The notes under the pieces: generated by a model
Told to the model about the DNA's origin: nothing
The model's database searches: none
Seen by the model: the letters and a program-made list of their open reading frames with translations, nothing else
Assembly (NCBI GenBank): GCA_008973525.1
Contig: WACJ01000525.1
Coordinates: forward strand, 1,674,001 to 1,738,000
Direction of reading: 5' to 3'
Source: Stenopsyche tienmushanensis
Lineage: Eukaryota; Arthropoda; Insecta; Trichoptera; Stenopsychidae
DNA length: 64,000 bases
Position numbers and translations under genes: made by a program
Shown here: one piece after another, positions 1 to 10,144 of the stretch
Layout: each line of letters begins with the position of its first letter
Numbering within the stretch: position 1 is the stretch's first letter

Positions 1-223
1 TAATGCGAGACATCTTTAAAATGTTATTTTTTAATTGCCTTATTGTTTTCCAGAATTTTTAAACTTTTTTGTGCGATTTTGGGTATATTTTATATAGATG
101 TTTCAAAGTTATGCGGTTTTTAAAATCCAAAGAAATGTATCTTCACTTTTTTTTATGTGTCATAGCTTTTTTTTGTGCGACATTCGGCGGAACGCACCTA
201 CCGCACAAAAATAGTTTTAAGCG
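1..223 (+). mobile_element. Tigger-like non-autonomous element, right end only
   Basis: This is the distal part of the same repeat seen whole at 18665-19251 and, inverted, at 37311-38101. It shares the stretch with TTTTTTGTGCGATTTTGGGTATA followed by the line around TTCAAAGTTATGCGGTTTT, and ends in CCGCACAAAAATAGTTTTAAGCG next to a TA. The left part lies outside the window. The ends recall Tigger/pogo elements, which insert at TA. No intact coding frame is present. A TA microsatellite starts directly at the element border (about 224-242). Confidence 0.7.
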
Positions 224-242
224 TATATATATATATATATAT
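224..242. repeat. (TA)n microsatellite
   Basis: About nine TA units run from the border of the Tigger-like element. The position suggests expansion from the TA target-site duplication, which is an inference. Confidence 0.85.
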
Positions 243-2719
243 TTGGTCCTTCCAAAAGAGATCCATTATTTTCGCATACTCTCGTTTGAGTTCTGTTTGT
301 GTCCAGATCAGGTGAAGGAAAATCATAAAGTTTCTATAAGGGTTAGAAAACTTGTAACAGATGTATAAATTAGTAATTCATAATGCAGGCAATTAGATTT
401 TTTATTGACTTGTGTAAGAAAATTGGAAAAATAATATTTTAAGTTGATTAAAAAAATGGATTTCTTTCGGGATAACATAATATAATATTAAGGCAAAACT
501 TAAAAGGATCTGTAACTAGATTAATTCAAAAGATTAGAGATGTTTTTCTCATATCATGATGATGGAGACGACGAATAAAAGAGGATGCAAAAACAATAAG
601 TCGCAACCCTGTCGACGACAAAGCTGTGTACAAGCAATAATATTCCCTTTGTTTGAAAATTTAAGATCGATTAAGAAAAATGAAACGAAGTGTATTTAGG
701 ATACTAATTACCGGTTGAAATCATGTGAGGAGACGTGTCTTTGTATGGCACTCTCTTGTGGCTTTCGTCTGAGCTTTGGCAGTTCACCCCTTTTGACCGT
801 TGCAGCTTTTAACATCCACAAAGGAAAGGAACTTCCACTGGAGCACTCTCCACAAAGAATCAAGAATTTCTCACACGAACGTTCCACTCAAACCGTTCTT
901 TTGCGATGCAATATTATCGCGATCGTTACATTTGTTTCGATTCCATTACCTTTTCGTTCAAAGAGCTTTATATAAAAACGACTCTAATTGGCATCAGGGA
1001 GGTCGGGATTAAGATAATGGGATGTTTGCTTCCACTAATCACGATTAAATGCGACTTAAGACGAGACAAGTTTAATTGTGAATGATTAAAGTATCTGATA
1101 AAATATCTCAGCGATGGCGAGTATGCGAATCCATCCCTCTTTCGAATATCTATTATATTAAACAACAAGCTGCAAATTATATTAGGTAGTTCAGCGAAAC
1201 GACATACATATTAAGGCCTTTACAATGCATCTTAATTAAAGCAGCGTGTAGCAGATTGATATGAAACATTATTTCAAGGTATATAATATAATTAATATTA
1301 CTTTAATACGCATGTTTGCTTTATAAACCTTGAAATATTCAATTGGTTCGACAATTAAACCCATGTGAACCCCGATATATAAAAAAGACCCAAGTAAAAA
1401 AAATATGAATACTCGATATGATATTTGCACAAATGATAGTGGATTTTTTGGCACTCATTTTCATATCGTATATCAAGCATGCATTAATTTTGTATTCGTA
1501 TACAAAAATAAAATAATAACACGGATATTGCACGTCTTCTCTCCCCCATTTAAAACTTTTCGGATAATATTTATTCTAAAAAAATGCAAATGAATCGACT
1601 CTCTTAACAAAGAGGAGTTCATAATTACAAAAATATGAACAACCGAAAACGGTTTGGCGTTATTCCAAGCATTGTTCGGCAAACAAATAAAACACCCAAT
1701 GTTTGTTCTGCGATGAGTTATGCACGGAGAACCAATGGCGTAATAATTACTTTATTGTTGGATCCATTTAGGTCTTACTACTCGCTAACCATGTGGGAAA
1801 TTTTAGACCATATTGGGGATTTGAATACAAATTTGTCAGAAAAAAAAAAGGATTTAAAAATCACACGTCCCATTATGCGAAACGATCGCTCGTGCGAATT
1901 TCGAAGCTCGCGAAACGAAAAGGTTGTATTTTTTAATGCGAACGATAAGCTCGATAGCGATTAAAATGCTAATAACCACTTGAACAGCCCGTTTTTCCCC
2001 ATACAAAATACTGTCGAGTGCATCCAATCGAAACAACCAAAAGTGTCGTGCGTCACGGATCTCCACATAATTAACTGCTTTGGTGAAGTCGAACTAGCGT
2101 TAAAGTAAATCCCGATTGTAGTGTCTGTAAATCCTCGACCTGATGGGATTCCGGTCGGAGTTCGGAAATTAGATTTATGGCGGAAAAAAGTACGCCGCTC
2201 TGTAAGATTAGGGGGCGCTGTTCCTGAAAATGGGCGTTCACGTGAATTAATTGTTTGGTGTCGTCTAATAGATAAAATGTATTCATAATGAAAAATATAT
2301 TATTGTAATGTATTTGCGCCGAATTAGTGAGCATTGTTATTGCATTGAAAAGCTTAGATGTTTGCGATGATAATGTCAAAATCAATAGTGGCAGCATGAC
2401 AATGAACCGCAGATTGTCTACTAATCAGATGCCTTTCAAATCAACGGCGATTGTTTGCGTCCAGAATGAACCATTAATAATCCTGGGATTGTGGATTTTT
2501 ATTAATGGAATATAAACAAGGCTATTAAATGGAAAATAAACAGGCAAAATGTCAACAGAGACCTACGCCGCGGGTCACGAAGGGATCGACAAGAATTATT
2601 TTTCGGGAGAGTCAAGATAGAGAGCAAAAATGCCTTTTTAAGAGCTCCATTGAATGGAAAAATACAAGCAAATCAAGCAATCTAATTAGCCCCATATTGT
2701 GTAATTGACAAAAATATTA
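243..2719. other. AT-rich stretch, no recognised gene
   Basis: Only short overlapping frames on both strands are seen, none with recognisable motifs. The longest (1635-1964 plus, 2071-2397 minus) have no family signature. I see no repeat shared with the rest of the window. Confidence 0.6.
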
Positions 2720-3071
2720 TACAGTATGAACTCGATTATCCGGGAGCAGATTATCCGTGCTTGAAAATATATATATATATTTTAAATTTGATACTCGGAT
2801 AATAAGGCATTCCTGAATATTACTTAGTTGTTATATACAGAGATCAAGATTAAAGAAATAAAACGCTTAAAAGCGATAGGGATGATGCTTGTGTCTTATC
2901 TACCTAAAAAAATTGCCGTTCTCATGTTTTAATTACCTTGGTTTTCAAAACAACCGAACAAGAGTTTAAGAAATCTTGTTATACGAAGCAGAACTCACAA
3001 CGAGAGTTAGATTGTGAAAATGAACCCGGGATGATAAGAGCGATTCACATGGCTTGATTACTAATATTTAA

Positions 3072-3828
3072 ACGTGTATGGTAGGACAACCACGTATTTG
3101 CGAGCGAATTCCAGTAATTTAGAAAGAGCACATTTGTACGTTGAGCTTTGGGAGAGACAGAGATGTTGTGGGCGACATGTTGGGCGATGAGAGTGTTAAA
3201 TTGATTGTTCCTTAACCTTTTAAATGCCAACGACTCACCTGCCAGTCGCATTTGTACGCATTCATTGCGGTCTGGCAGTTAAAAGGTTAAGCCCTTCGCA
3301 ACGCTTGTCTACCCGGCTTAAACATTTGATTAGTGAGCTAATTTAAAATCTTCATAGTCTTAGATGCTATATTTGTTTGTCCGCCACTTATCATCTCGAA
3401 AGATATTTAGACAGTTGTCATCTGGAAAATATTATAGAAGGACATTCGTAAAATTAAAATTTGCAAGTCGTTATAGAAATACATAACAATGAGACGCTGG
3501 ATTCGCTTTTCGGAGACTCGGACTTCGGAAAATAAACACTTCGATAGCACAACATATTCGGCAATTTATTCAAGTAAACATAAACAATTCACCTAAAAAC
3601 GATTCATTATATCATTCACACATCAATATTAGTCGATAAATTTGAGTTAACGATCTATACAATCGTGTGATGTACGCAGGAAGCTCCCCGTCTCTGTCTC
3701 TCATGCACAGTTACTGAGCTGCGCTACATTTGATCTGTCTCTGTCTCTCTTCGAGCTCAACGTACAAGAGTGTTCTTTCTGAATCATTGGAATTCGCTCG
3801 CAAATACGCGATCATCCTAACATACAGG
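3072..3828. mobile_element. TTAA-flanked foldback element (piggyBac-like)
   Basis: TTAA occurs at 3068-3071 and 3829-3832. Between them, roughly 90-bp inverted arms face each other: the left arm (3072-3165) and right arm (3735-3828) share ATTTGCGAGCGAATTCCA, an AGAAAGAGCAC/AGAAAGAACAC block, GTACGTTGAGCT and a run of GAGAGACAGAGA. TTAA duplications are the hallmark of piggyBac-superfamily insertion; the assignment to that superfamily is inference because no coding part is present. A 71-bp palindrome (3216-3286) sits inside. Arm sequences recur at 10145-10550, 12655-13119, 14873-15303, 21685-21877, 35036-35256 and 56602-56675. Confidence 0.65.
3216..3286. mobile_element. 71-bp palindromic TTAA mini-element, copy 1
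   Basis: The unit begins CCTTTTAAATGCCA and ends TGGCAGTTAAAAGG, with TTAA on both sides (3212-3215 and 3287-3290). The arms pair almost along the full length, so the whole unit can fold as a hairpin. A second copy of exactly the same length lies at 54988-55058. The TIR start CCTTTTAA next to TTAA resembles piggyBac-superfamily ends. Confidence 0.7.
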
Positions 3829-3983
3829 TTAACTATGAGCGTTTTTAAATAAATTAAATGATGAAATCAAATTTTGTATTGTAAACATGATATTATAATC
3901 AACACCAAGTAGAAGTTTGATGATTTGGATTATCCGTGTTTGTCCTTCCCGGCAGTCCCCCGCATAATCAAGAGTCTATTGTA

Positions 3984-4522
3984 TATGGGATATCTGAAAT
4001 ATTTCAACATATTGGACTGAGCTTCATATTGGGTTTTAGCTAATTTTATATTGTAGAGTGAATGTAGTTGATAAACAACCAAATTCAAATAGGCAATTGA
4101 TTAAGCGAAAATTTTCATAGCTTAAAAATATTTTGATTAGGGTTTGTCTGATCATTTAAAAATAATGACACTTTTACCACTCTCTTCTAAATCATCTTTT
4201 AATTATAAAGTCACTTTTAAATCATATTATCCTAATCAAATAAGGATTTTAAATGGGAAACTAGCACATAAAGATGTAAGAAAATATCATATTCAGAAAA
4301 TATTTACTAAAATGCAATCAGTTTTTTTTTGTGAAATTGATAATCTGATATGCGGTAAATTAATGGTGTTAGAATTGAAATTATGATAATTTAAAAAATA
4401 AACTGATAAGATTCATAAAAATGTGAACAATAAAAGATATTACAAATAGCGAAATATTATGCCATCTTTCTCACATGTTTAATATGCTATAGATAGATAT
4501 GAGATTACAAACGTTCGAATGT
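3984..4522. other. AT-rich stretch, no recognised gene
   Basis: One 80-codon frame (4144-4386 plus) is open but has the lysine/leucine/isoleucine bias of random AT-rich DNA. Nothing else was recognised. Confidence 0.6.
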
Positions 4523-4552
4523 TTATGTAAGAGCATATTTGCTCTTACATAA
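4523..4552. repeat. Perfect hairpin, 13-bp stem
   Basis: TTATGTAAGAGCA is followed by the loop TATT and the exact complement TGCTCTTACATAA. It is not part of any repeat family I see here. It is too short for a typical miRNA precursor and has no T run suggesting a terminator. Confidence 0.9.
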
Positions 4553-4816
4553 GCATCGTCATTATCAATTAAATATTAATATTTTAGCCCGTATTGATCA
4601 AGGTAATAAATAAGTAGGTGTAATATTGTGCTTCAGATTTCAATCAACAGATGGCACCAGTAGTATTTTTCTACCACGTGGTGTATTTTTAGTCAATTGA
4701 TCCGAACGCCTCTAGATCCTAAGGCTTTCATTGTCATAATTATAATCTAATGGAAATATGTTAAAATAGGGATTTTTAAAGAGCAATAATTTTTCCCAAA
4801 TAGGTAACCCAGCATG
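4553..4816. other. No recognised feature
   Basis: AT-rich spacer up to the minus-strand reading frame. It contains the palindromic CCACGTGG inside a tract around 4673-4682. Confidence 0.5.
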
Positions 4817-5111
4817 TCGTACCGATGTGGGTGGTGTTGAGTAATGTTAACGTGTCCCTTCGGTGCTTGTGTTACGTGGCCAGTGACAGGTCGTGTTAGC
4901 ACAAGTGATGAATACGGGATCACTTCCCATAGGTTTACACTAAAAGGTACACTTTGCCATGGGCCTTTGTCACACACTGGATAAATAGCATCGAAATTAA
5001 TCGACGTCGTACTACAATTTGTACTTGTGTCGAATGACAGTAGTCGGCCGCCGTATCCATCAAGGATCATAAAAATCAGCCACATCATCCCGTGGAAATA
5101 AAATCGGAAAT
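4747..5111 (-). CDS. Unrecognised reading frame, possible exon
   Basis: A minus-strand frame with an ATG at 5088 (113 codons) stays open upstream to 5111, where a splice-acceptor-like sequence is seen: a pyrimidine-rich tract followed by AAGCAG. The protein starts with a short hydrophobic run (MMWLIFMIL), then has two cysteines, and its third-codon-position use is mixed rather than A/T-saturated, unlike random frames nearby. I recognise no family. A clean donor site is not visible: the best is near 4817, a GTTACC. It may be a terminal exon, a pseudogene or a chance frame. The assignment as coding is an inference and weak. Confidence 0.25.
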
Positions 5112-5593
5112 CTGCTTAACGGAACAGGAAGATGAATGTGGCGCGGGAGAGGGGGGCCATCGAAAAGTGCTATTTTACATCCGATAAATGATTTTTTATT
5201 ACATTTTTCAAGTGTTTGCCGGAGTATTTAAATTCTTTTTGTGATTTTTTTCTTTGCTCCCCCATTGAAAAGTTCGGCATTAACCTTTTTGGATTAATAC
5301 TTCAACCTTTTTCTTTATGCCTCGGTCTCGTTTCATCCCGGTCATAAAGTACGTCCATAAATAAAATATGATATAAATTTCTCTGCTCCTATAAGTGTTT
5401 TTCATTTCAAAAGTTTCACCATCATTTTATGGATACTTTCTTATGTACATACACGCATTCCCCATTGTATCGTATTTTTCAAATTAAAAGTGTGTTTGAA
5501 TTCTCAAATTCAAACAAAAAGATTTTTATCAGTGTCTTAAATTAAGTATTAAGCAGATTATTGTATTAAATATACCAGAACGATGTATTGAAC
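5112..5593. other. AT-rich stretch, no recognised gene
   Basis: Contains a small C/G-rich patch (about 5140-5160) and otherwise only AT-rich sequence. No motif, repeat or coding frame was recognised. Confidence 0.5.
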
Positions 5594-5675
5594 GAAGTGT
5601 TGGTATAGTAGGGGGTCAGTTCCTGGATAAATCTAGATTGTGAAAAATATATTTACCACACAAACACATTTAGAT
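5594..5675 (+). repeat. tRNA-like short repeat (family A), degenerate copy
   Basis: AAGTGTTGGTATAGTAGGG matches the start of family A, and TCTAGATTGTGAAAAATAT matches its post-box-B part. The central box B segment is mostly lost. The best copies are at 9672-9786 and 22951-23075. Confidence 0.5.
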
Positions 5676-5748
5676 TTTGAAATCATTAATATTTCAGATC
5701 AATCGATTTGCTTGCTACGATTATTAAAATATAATAATCATATCGTAA

Positions 5749-5774
5749 CTCATTTATGGATTGCCATAAATGAG
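5749..5774. repeat. Perfect hairpin, 11-bp stem
   Basis: CTCATTTATGG, loop ATTG, then CCATAAATGAG. It is isolated and AT-rich, and no family member was found elsewhere. Confidence 0.85.
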
Positions 5775-6304
5775 CTTTAATCATAATCATATATGGAAGA
5801 TAATAGGAAATCATCATATGAATATTGTCTATGTTTAATTATTATTTTACTTTAGATTTGGTATTAATTAATTATGCAATTTTGCACAATTGTACAAGAT
5901 ATTATCTTAAAGTGTACATTCATATAATAAAATTGTTAACTTTACCAATGGCGGTGTCGAAACTTCGCATACAATGGTACACAGGTACATTCTGCATTAG
6001 GAGTTTCGTAATGCAACAATGCAACATCAGTAATTAACACAGTTTGAGGTTTGTTATTTGAATACGTGTAAAAAGGTGTAGATCAAAGATGTTTCTGTAT
6101 TAAAGATGAGCCCAGATTATAGAGAAACATCCTAATGCAACATATCAGAAGAAAGTGGAACTGACATATTTGAGCCAATTCAGACAAATCCATTCCGTAC
6201 ATATTCTCAATTTCTCATTATAGATCATTACATGTGGCTTAACATTTCGTTAGTACATAGTAACCACTGTGAAAATAAGGATATTGCTATATTAAACAGA
6301 GATA
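5775..6304. other. AT-rich stretch, no recognised gene
   Basis: Only short frames without motifs are seen. Confidence 0.5.
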
Positions 6305-6308
6305 TTAA

Positions 6309-6899
6309 CCCTTTGCGGTCGTTTGTCTATTCTCAGTCACCAGTTTTTTTTACCGTTCTGGTCGTATGTCTGCTTTCAGCTACCACAACAAGGAATTGTA
6401 CGAATCTTAACTCTATTCGTTCATGTATCAGTTTATAACTTCTCTGAATGCTTTTAAGTGGAAACAGTGGGATGCTTGGAAACAGTGGCGTAACTACTAA
6501 TTGGCGAGCTTAGGCGACGCCCAAGGGCAGTAACCATCAAATCTATGTATACATGTTTTTCAAATTGTTATATTAATCTTTCCCTACCGGTGATGTATTT
6601 ACTACACCTCAACTCTAATAATGGGGTCCAGAATTCTAGTATTCCTCCGTAATATAATTACGAATCACATCAAAGTATTATAGTATATAAGTATTCATCT
6701 GCAGCGACAGAAATAAATAATTTATCGGGAAATCGGGAATTTTGCGATTTTTAGACCGTGTCTCAGCAGATAGGAATTTTATCAGTCACATTGATGGTAT
6801 TATATTAAAATGGGGGCTCGCGCGGTCATCAATTTGGAAAAAGATTTAAATATCTGATGACGATATCTCCGTCGTATAATTTAATACGTCCACAAAGGG
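6309..6899. mobile_element. piggyBac-like non-autonomous element with TTAA flanks
   Basis: The left end CCCTTTGCGGTCGT follows TTAA (6305-6308). The right end, complemented, reads CCCTTTGTGGACGT and is followed by TTAA (6900-6903). Ends beginning CCCTTTG at TTAA are typical of the piggyBac superfamily. The 591-bp body has no transposase frame. Within it lies a block (about 6570-6775) also present at 24190-24430 and, inverted, at 29275-29480, and a short segment starting CAGTGGCGTAACTACTA at about 6487 that looks like the end of a hAT-type element. Confidence 0.75.
6570..6775 (+). repeat. Shared block with CCGGTGATGTATTTACTACA, copy 1
   Basis: The block runs from TTAATCTTTCCCTACCGGTG through GTATTCCTCCGTAATATAA to AAATCGGGAATTTTGCGA. 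The other copies are 24190-24430 (same strand) and 29275-29480 (inverted). Because it sits in a TTAA element here and in a hAT-like element at 24 kb, it may be an independent repeat. Confidence 0.75.
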
Positions 6900-6903
6900 T
6901 TAA

Positions 6904-8630
6904 CCAATGGTAATTTTTAATGTAGCACTAATGTATTCTTATTAGGAAATAATATACAATTTTTATTGACATGCCCAAATTCCAAAATTATCACGATTTT
7001 AACAGTTATTTCACGAAATAGAAACTCAAAGAGTGTGAGTGGAAACAATTAACAGACAAGTCAGTGTTTTGTCGTTCATATCGTCTATTCGTGAGAGGTC
7101 GGTTTTCTCAAAGGAGTCGTCCGACGTCGTTAACAAGTTAGTAATCCTTTGGTAAATCTTGCGAACACGATCTTAAACTGCTGAAAGTCGTGAAATAATA
7201 ACACTCGGATGCTAAACAATGTGCCAGATTGCTAATTAATTGCCACGGTTCATACTTTCGGTATCCCTACTTCAAGGCAAACACTGGGGATCCGAGCTGA
7301 CTTAGCGACTTTGGCTACTCAAACAAAAGTCCCCGTGACTACAATGCTAACATAATGGCTGCCCCCGCAAGAGCCGACGATGGCTACCCCAAGATATGGC
7401 CCTGTGGACCGTTTCGGGTCGATTGATAACTTTTTAATTGAGTGGACTTGGTCGATCAATAACATTTACTACTGCGATCGATCAGCAAGTATCGACATGG
7501 GATGAAGACACAGCAGAACTAAAGCACACATGCCAAACTCTCATTCAATCAGTCAGAACAACATTAATAAGTGGTTAATATACGATATTTAATGATGTAT
7601 GGCTATGGATTTTATTATGTATATTTCAAACGTGTCAATTAGCAATTAATATAATTTACGAATAAACGATATTTTTTTGTATTTATTATGGACCCTGACA
7701 GTAAAGTTATCAGTCAAAAACATTGTGAAACTGTGAATAATGAAAGTTGGAGTTCACAAATTCTAAATCTATTGTTTCAAACTTGTTTGCTGAACGGGAA
7801 CAGACTGAAAATTTGATAAATTAGCTTAATTTCAATGATCATGCGAACAAAGTGATATGTTGACATTTAGCAACGGGTCGTTGGGGTTGAGGACAAAAAC
7901 TATGCGCGTAGACCAGTTGCTCCAAAATTTGTTCATTCGACGAATATTTTATTGTATTCGATAAATTGGACCTAAATAAAGTCGTAGGTCAAATATGACC
8001 CTGTCCCCTCCGTGAGAAAAAAATATTTTTCTGTATATTTAAAAAACTTCAGCCTAAAACCAATTTCTACTTTTACGTGTTATTCGTTTGGCATTTTTGA
8101 TGTGAAACATATGACGGAAGATATGAATAATACATTTTCTTTATCCATAGTGGAAGATGGAATTCTTCTTCAAAGCGACAAAAATTTAAAAGCTCATAAT
8201 TCACTTCTTAAGAATCACTCAAGGAATCGAATGGATGAAAAAAGTATCTACATTTTAAAAACTTTTTAAAATCCACATCGCTCTTCTTTGACAATATTAA
8301 ATTATGCTTCCAACGAAGGATGAAAATAATTCCGTTCAAAATATCACTCAAGTCCTATGTGAGATGATTCGGATGTGACATGGTCAAGTTAATGTATCTA
8401 TAAATAAAGTATCGCAAATGAAGATTTTCTTAGAAAGAATATGAACATATTAAGTAAGTCCCATGGAACCCAAGGTGCTTACTATAAATATCGGTATGAG
8501 GATCGTATCCAGAGACTAATTAGTGAACAATTTGAAATGCATGCCTTTATTGATGACTTGGCGAATTGACGGTGGATCAGGACTTTTGAAAAAAATTGTG
8601 ATTTTACTCACAAACATAATATGTACATAC
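6904..8630. other. No recognised gene; GC-richer patch at about 7240-7420
   Basis: Mostly AT-rich. The patch at 7240-7420 has noticeably more G and C (CGGTATCCCTACTTC, GGCTGCCCCCGCAAGAGCC) but no open coding frame of note. The frame at 8012-8269 (85 codons) has no recognisable domain. Confidence 0.5.
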
Positions 8631-8678
8631 CATTCATTGTATGAATTTGCACCATTGTAAGTCTGAAGCTTTACGTAC
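8631..8678 (-). promoter_or_regulatory. Candidate recursive splice site or 48-nt microexon
   Basis: Read on the minus strand, a long T-rich tract ending TTGTTGTTTCAG is immediately followed by GTACGTAAAG, a juxtaposed acceptor and donor. A second donor, GTATGTAC, follows 48 nt later. One frame of the 48 nt is open (YVKLQTYNGANSYNE). This is either a microexon or a ratchet point of the kind used in recursive splicing of long insect introns. The host gene is unknown, and chance occurrence is possible in T-rich DNA. Confidence 0.3.
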
Positions 8679-9261
8679 CTGAAACAACAACAAAAAAATC
8701 ATAAATATACATATATTGAGAAGTGAAAGGAAACGCACAAGTATTATGGAACCACGTCCATTTGTACGCCTCAACACGTCAGAATGAGTCATAAGTGCAT
8801 GAAATTATTATGTTAAAAGCGTGATGATACAGGGAATAGCATCACGTCAGTTTGAATCTGCTGATTTTGGTAATGCACACAGTTATTCAAGGGAAACGAG
8901 CCGGGAATATTAATGGTACAATTAAACGTGTCCGTGACAGTGGGCCGGCAATATGAAAAAGGTGATAAATTTCAAGGAAAAGGGCGTAATGAATCAGTGG
9001 GCGATGCGACAAAAAGCGACACGACGACAGGGTCGCACGCTAAATGCAATGTTTTACGCCCTGCTCGGGGCCCTAATGTCTGAATTAACAATTTCCTTAA
9101 AAGTCCCCAAAGCATGCTAAATATTCAAGTGCATGTGTGAACAGGTAGTGATTAATGGATGGTTGGAAAGAATAAATAAAAAAAAATAACCGGGACTTTT
9201 CAAAACTCTTCAGATAATTAAAGAAAATCTCTAAAAAAAATACATTTTTGTAGATAGTCAA
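8679..9261. other. No recognised gene
   Basis: AT-rich, with a small GC patch at about 9010-9085. No coding motif or repeat copy was seen. Confidence 0.5.
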
Positions 9262-9305
9262 GCGCATCGGTTACAGCATTTGGTTACTATTAACCAAATG
9301 CGCTG
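9262..9305. repeat. Competing hairpins around ACCAAATGC
   Basis: GCGCATCGGTTA and, just after it, CAGCATTTGGTTA can each pair with the same downstream TAACCAAATGCGCTG. Two near-direct repeats compete for one complementary arm. The inner stem is perfect over 10-11 bp. Confidence 0.7.
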
Positions 9306-9671
9306 AGCCAACAATTCTAGTTTACGTTCAATCGACTGAAAACCGAAAAAAAGAGGTCGGTGAAAAATTTGCATGCATTCTGCGCTGCAATTTTCATATA
9401 AATTTGTTGGCAGGATATAAAGAATCTGAAAAAATGCACAAGCAACCTTCGTATATTACGCTATTTGCGTTTATCCAATTTAACACGTCGTGGTATTGCG
9501 ACAATATTTTTAAATGGCGTAAAGTTTTTAAAATACACAAAGGAGGATCAGCACAATGGTTCTTCATCTTGGTATTCTGATTATTGCTGAAGATCAATTT
9601 CTATTACTAAATGTTTATTTTTAGTTTCAGGAAATAAGTCTAAACTTGGAACAAGACTCAAGATTGGAAAT
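9306..9671. other. No recognised gene
   Basis: AT-rich, with short frames only. Confidence 0.5.
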
Positions 9672-9786
9672 ATGAATACTTCCGATCTTCTAAATTTGTT
9701 GGTACGGTGAAAATTTATTCCCCAATCTGAATTTGAACCCGAAACTTTATAAAAGTTCAGAATTTAGCTCACTGTACCAACACTTG
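9672..9786 (-). repeat. tRNA-like short repeat (family A), good copy
   Basis: On the minus strand it starts AAGTGTTGGTACAGTGAGC (box A-like), continues to a box B-like CGGGTTCAAATTCAG, and ends near CACCGTACCAACAAATTTAG and GATCGGAAGTATTC. Box A and box B spacing and sequence resemble the pol III promoter of a tRNA-derived SINE, yet the first and last about 15 nt are inverted copies of each other, as in a MITE. Other copies are at 16861-16958, 22951-23075, 29139-29250, 30050-30150, 43040-43123 and 51035-51140. Confidence 0.65.
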
Positions 9787-10144
9787 GTCAATGGTTCACT
9801 GAAAGATCAAACTTTTTAAGTTGCTTTAAGACAACACTTTAAATATATTTCAATTAAAAGTTCCTACAGTGAAGAAATTCATGGAGTTCAAAATATTTCT
9901 GATCAATCGTTTTAATTCAGGTTTAGCCCAATATTTTTATTTGGAAAAAAGAAATACTGTTAATATATTTTAAAAGTAGGGTTGGGCTATCAATGAATGT
10001 GTGATTTGCAATAATAATAGAAATAAATCATTATAATATTAATTACGAAACGTATAAATATCGTCTATGTTCATTAATGATATGGCACCTTAATAAGAAC
10101 AATACACAGCCAACCCTCCTATAGCGTCCGCTTCGTTTGCGGTG
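9787..10144. other. No recognised gene
   Basis: AT-rich spacer up to the next repeat. Confidence 0.5.

Larger units (their letters stand above)
2722..3981 (+). mobile_element. Jerky/Tigger-type DNA element with nested insertion
   Basis: The left end, CAGTATGAACTCGATTATCC just after a TA, is matched in inverted form by the right end, which reads (complemented) CAATAGACTCTTGATTATGC and is followed by TA at 3982-3983. Both ends carry a second subterminal GGATTATCCG-type box. The same ends occur at 34133-35289, where a degenerate jerky/Tigger transposase frame is still readable, which is why I assign this family. Here the coding part is gone and the middle (3072-3828) is a separate TTAA-flanked element. 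The flanking jerky sequence is 2722-3067 and 3833-3981. It is about 1.26 kb in all and non-autonomous. Confidence 0.75.
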
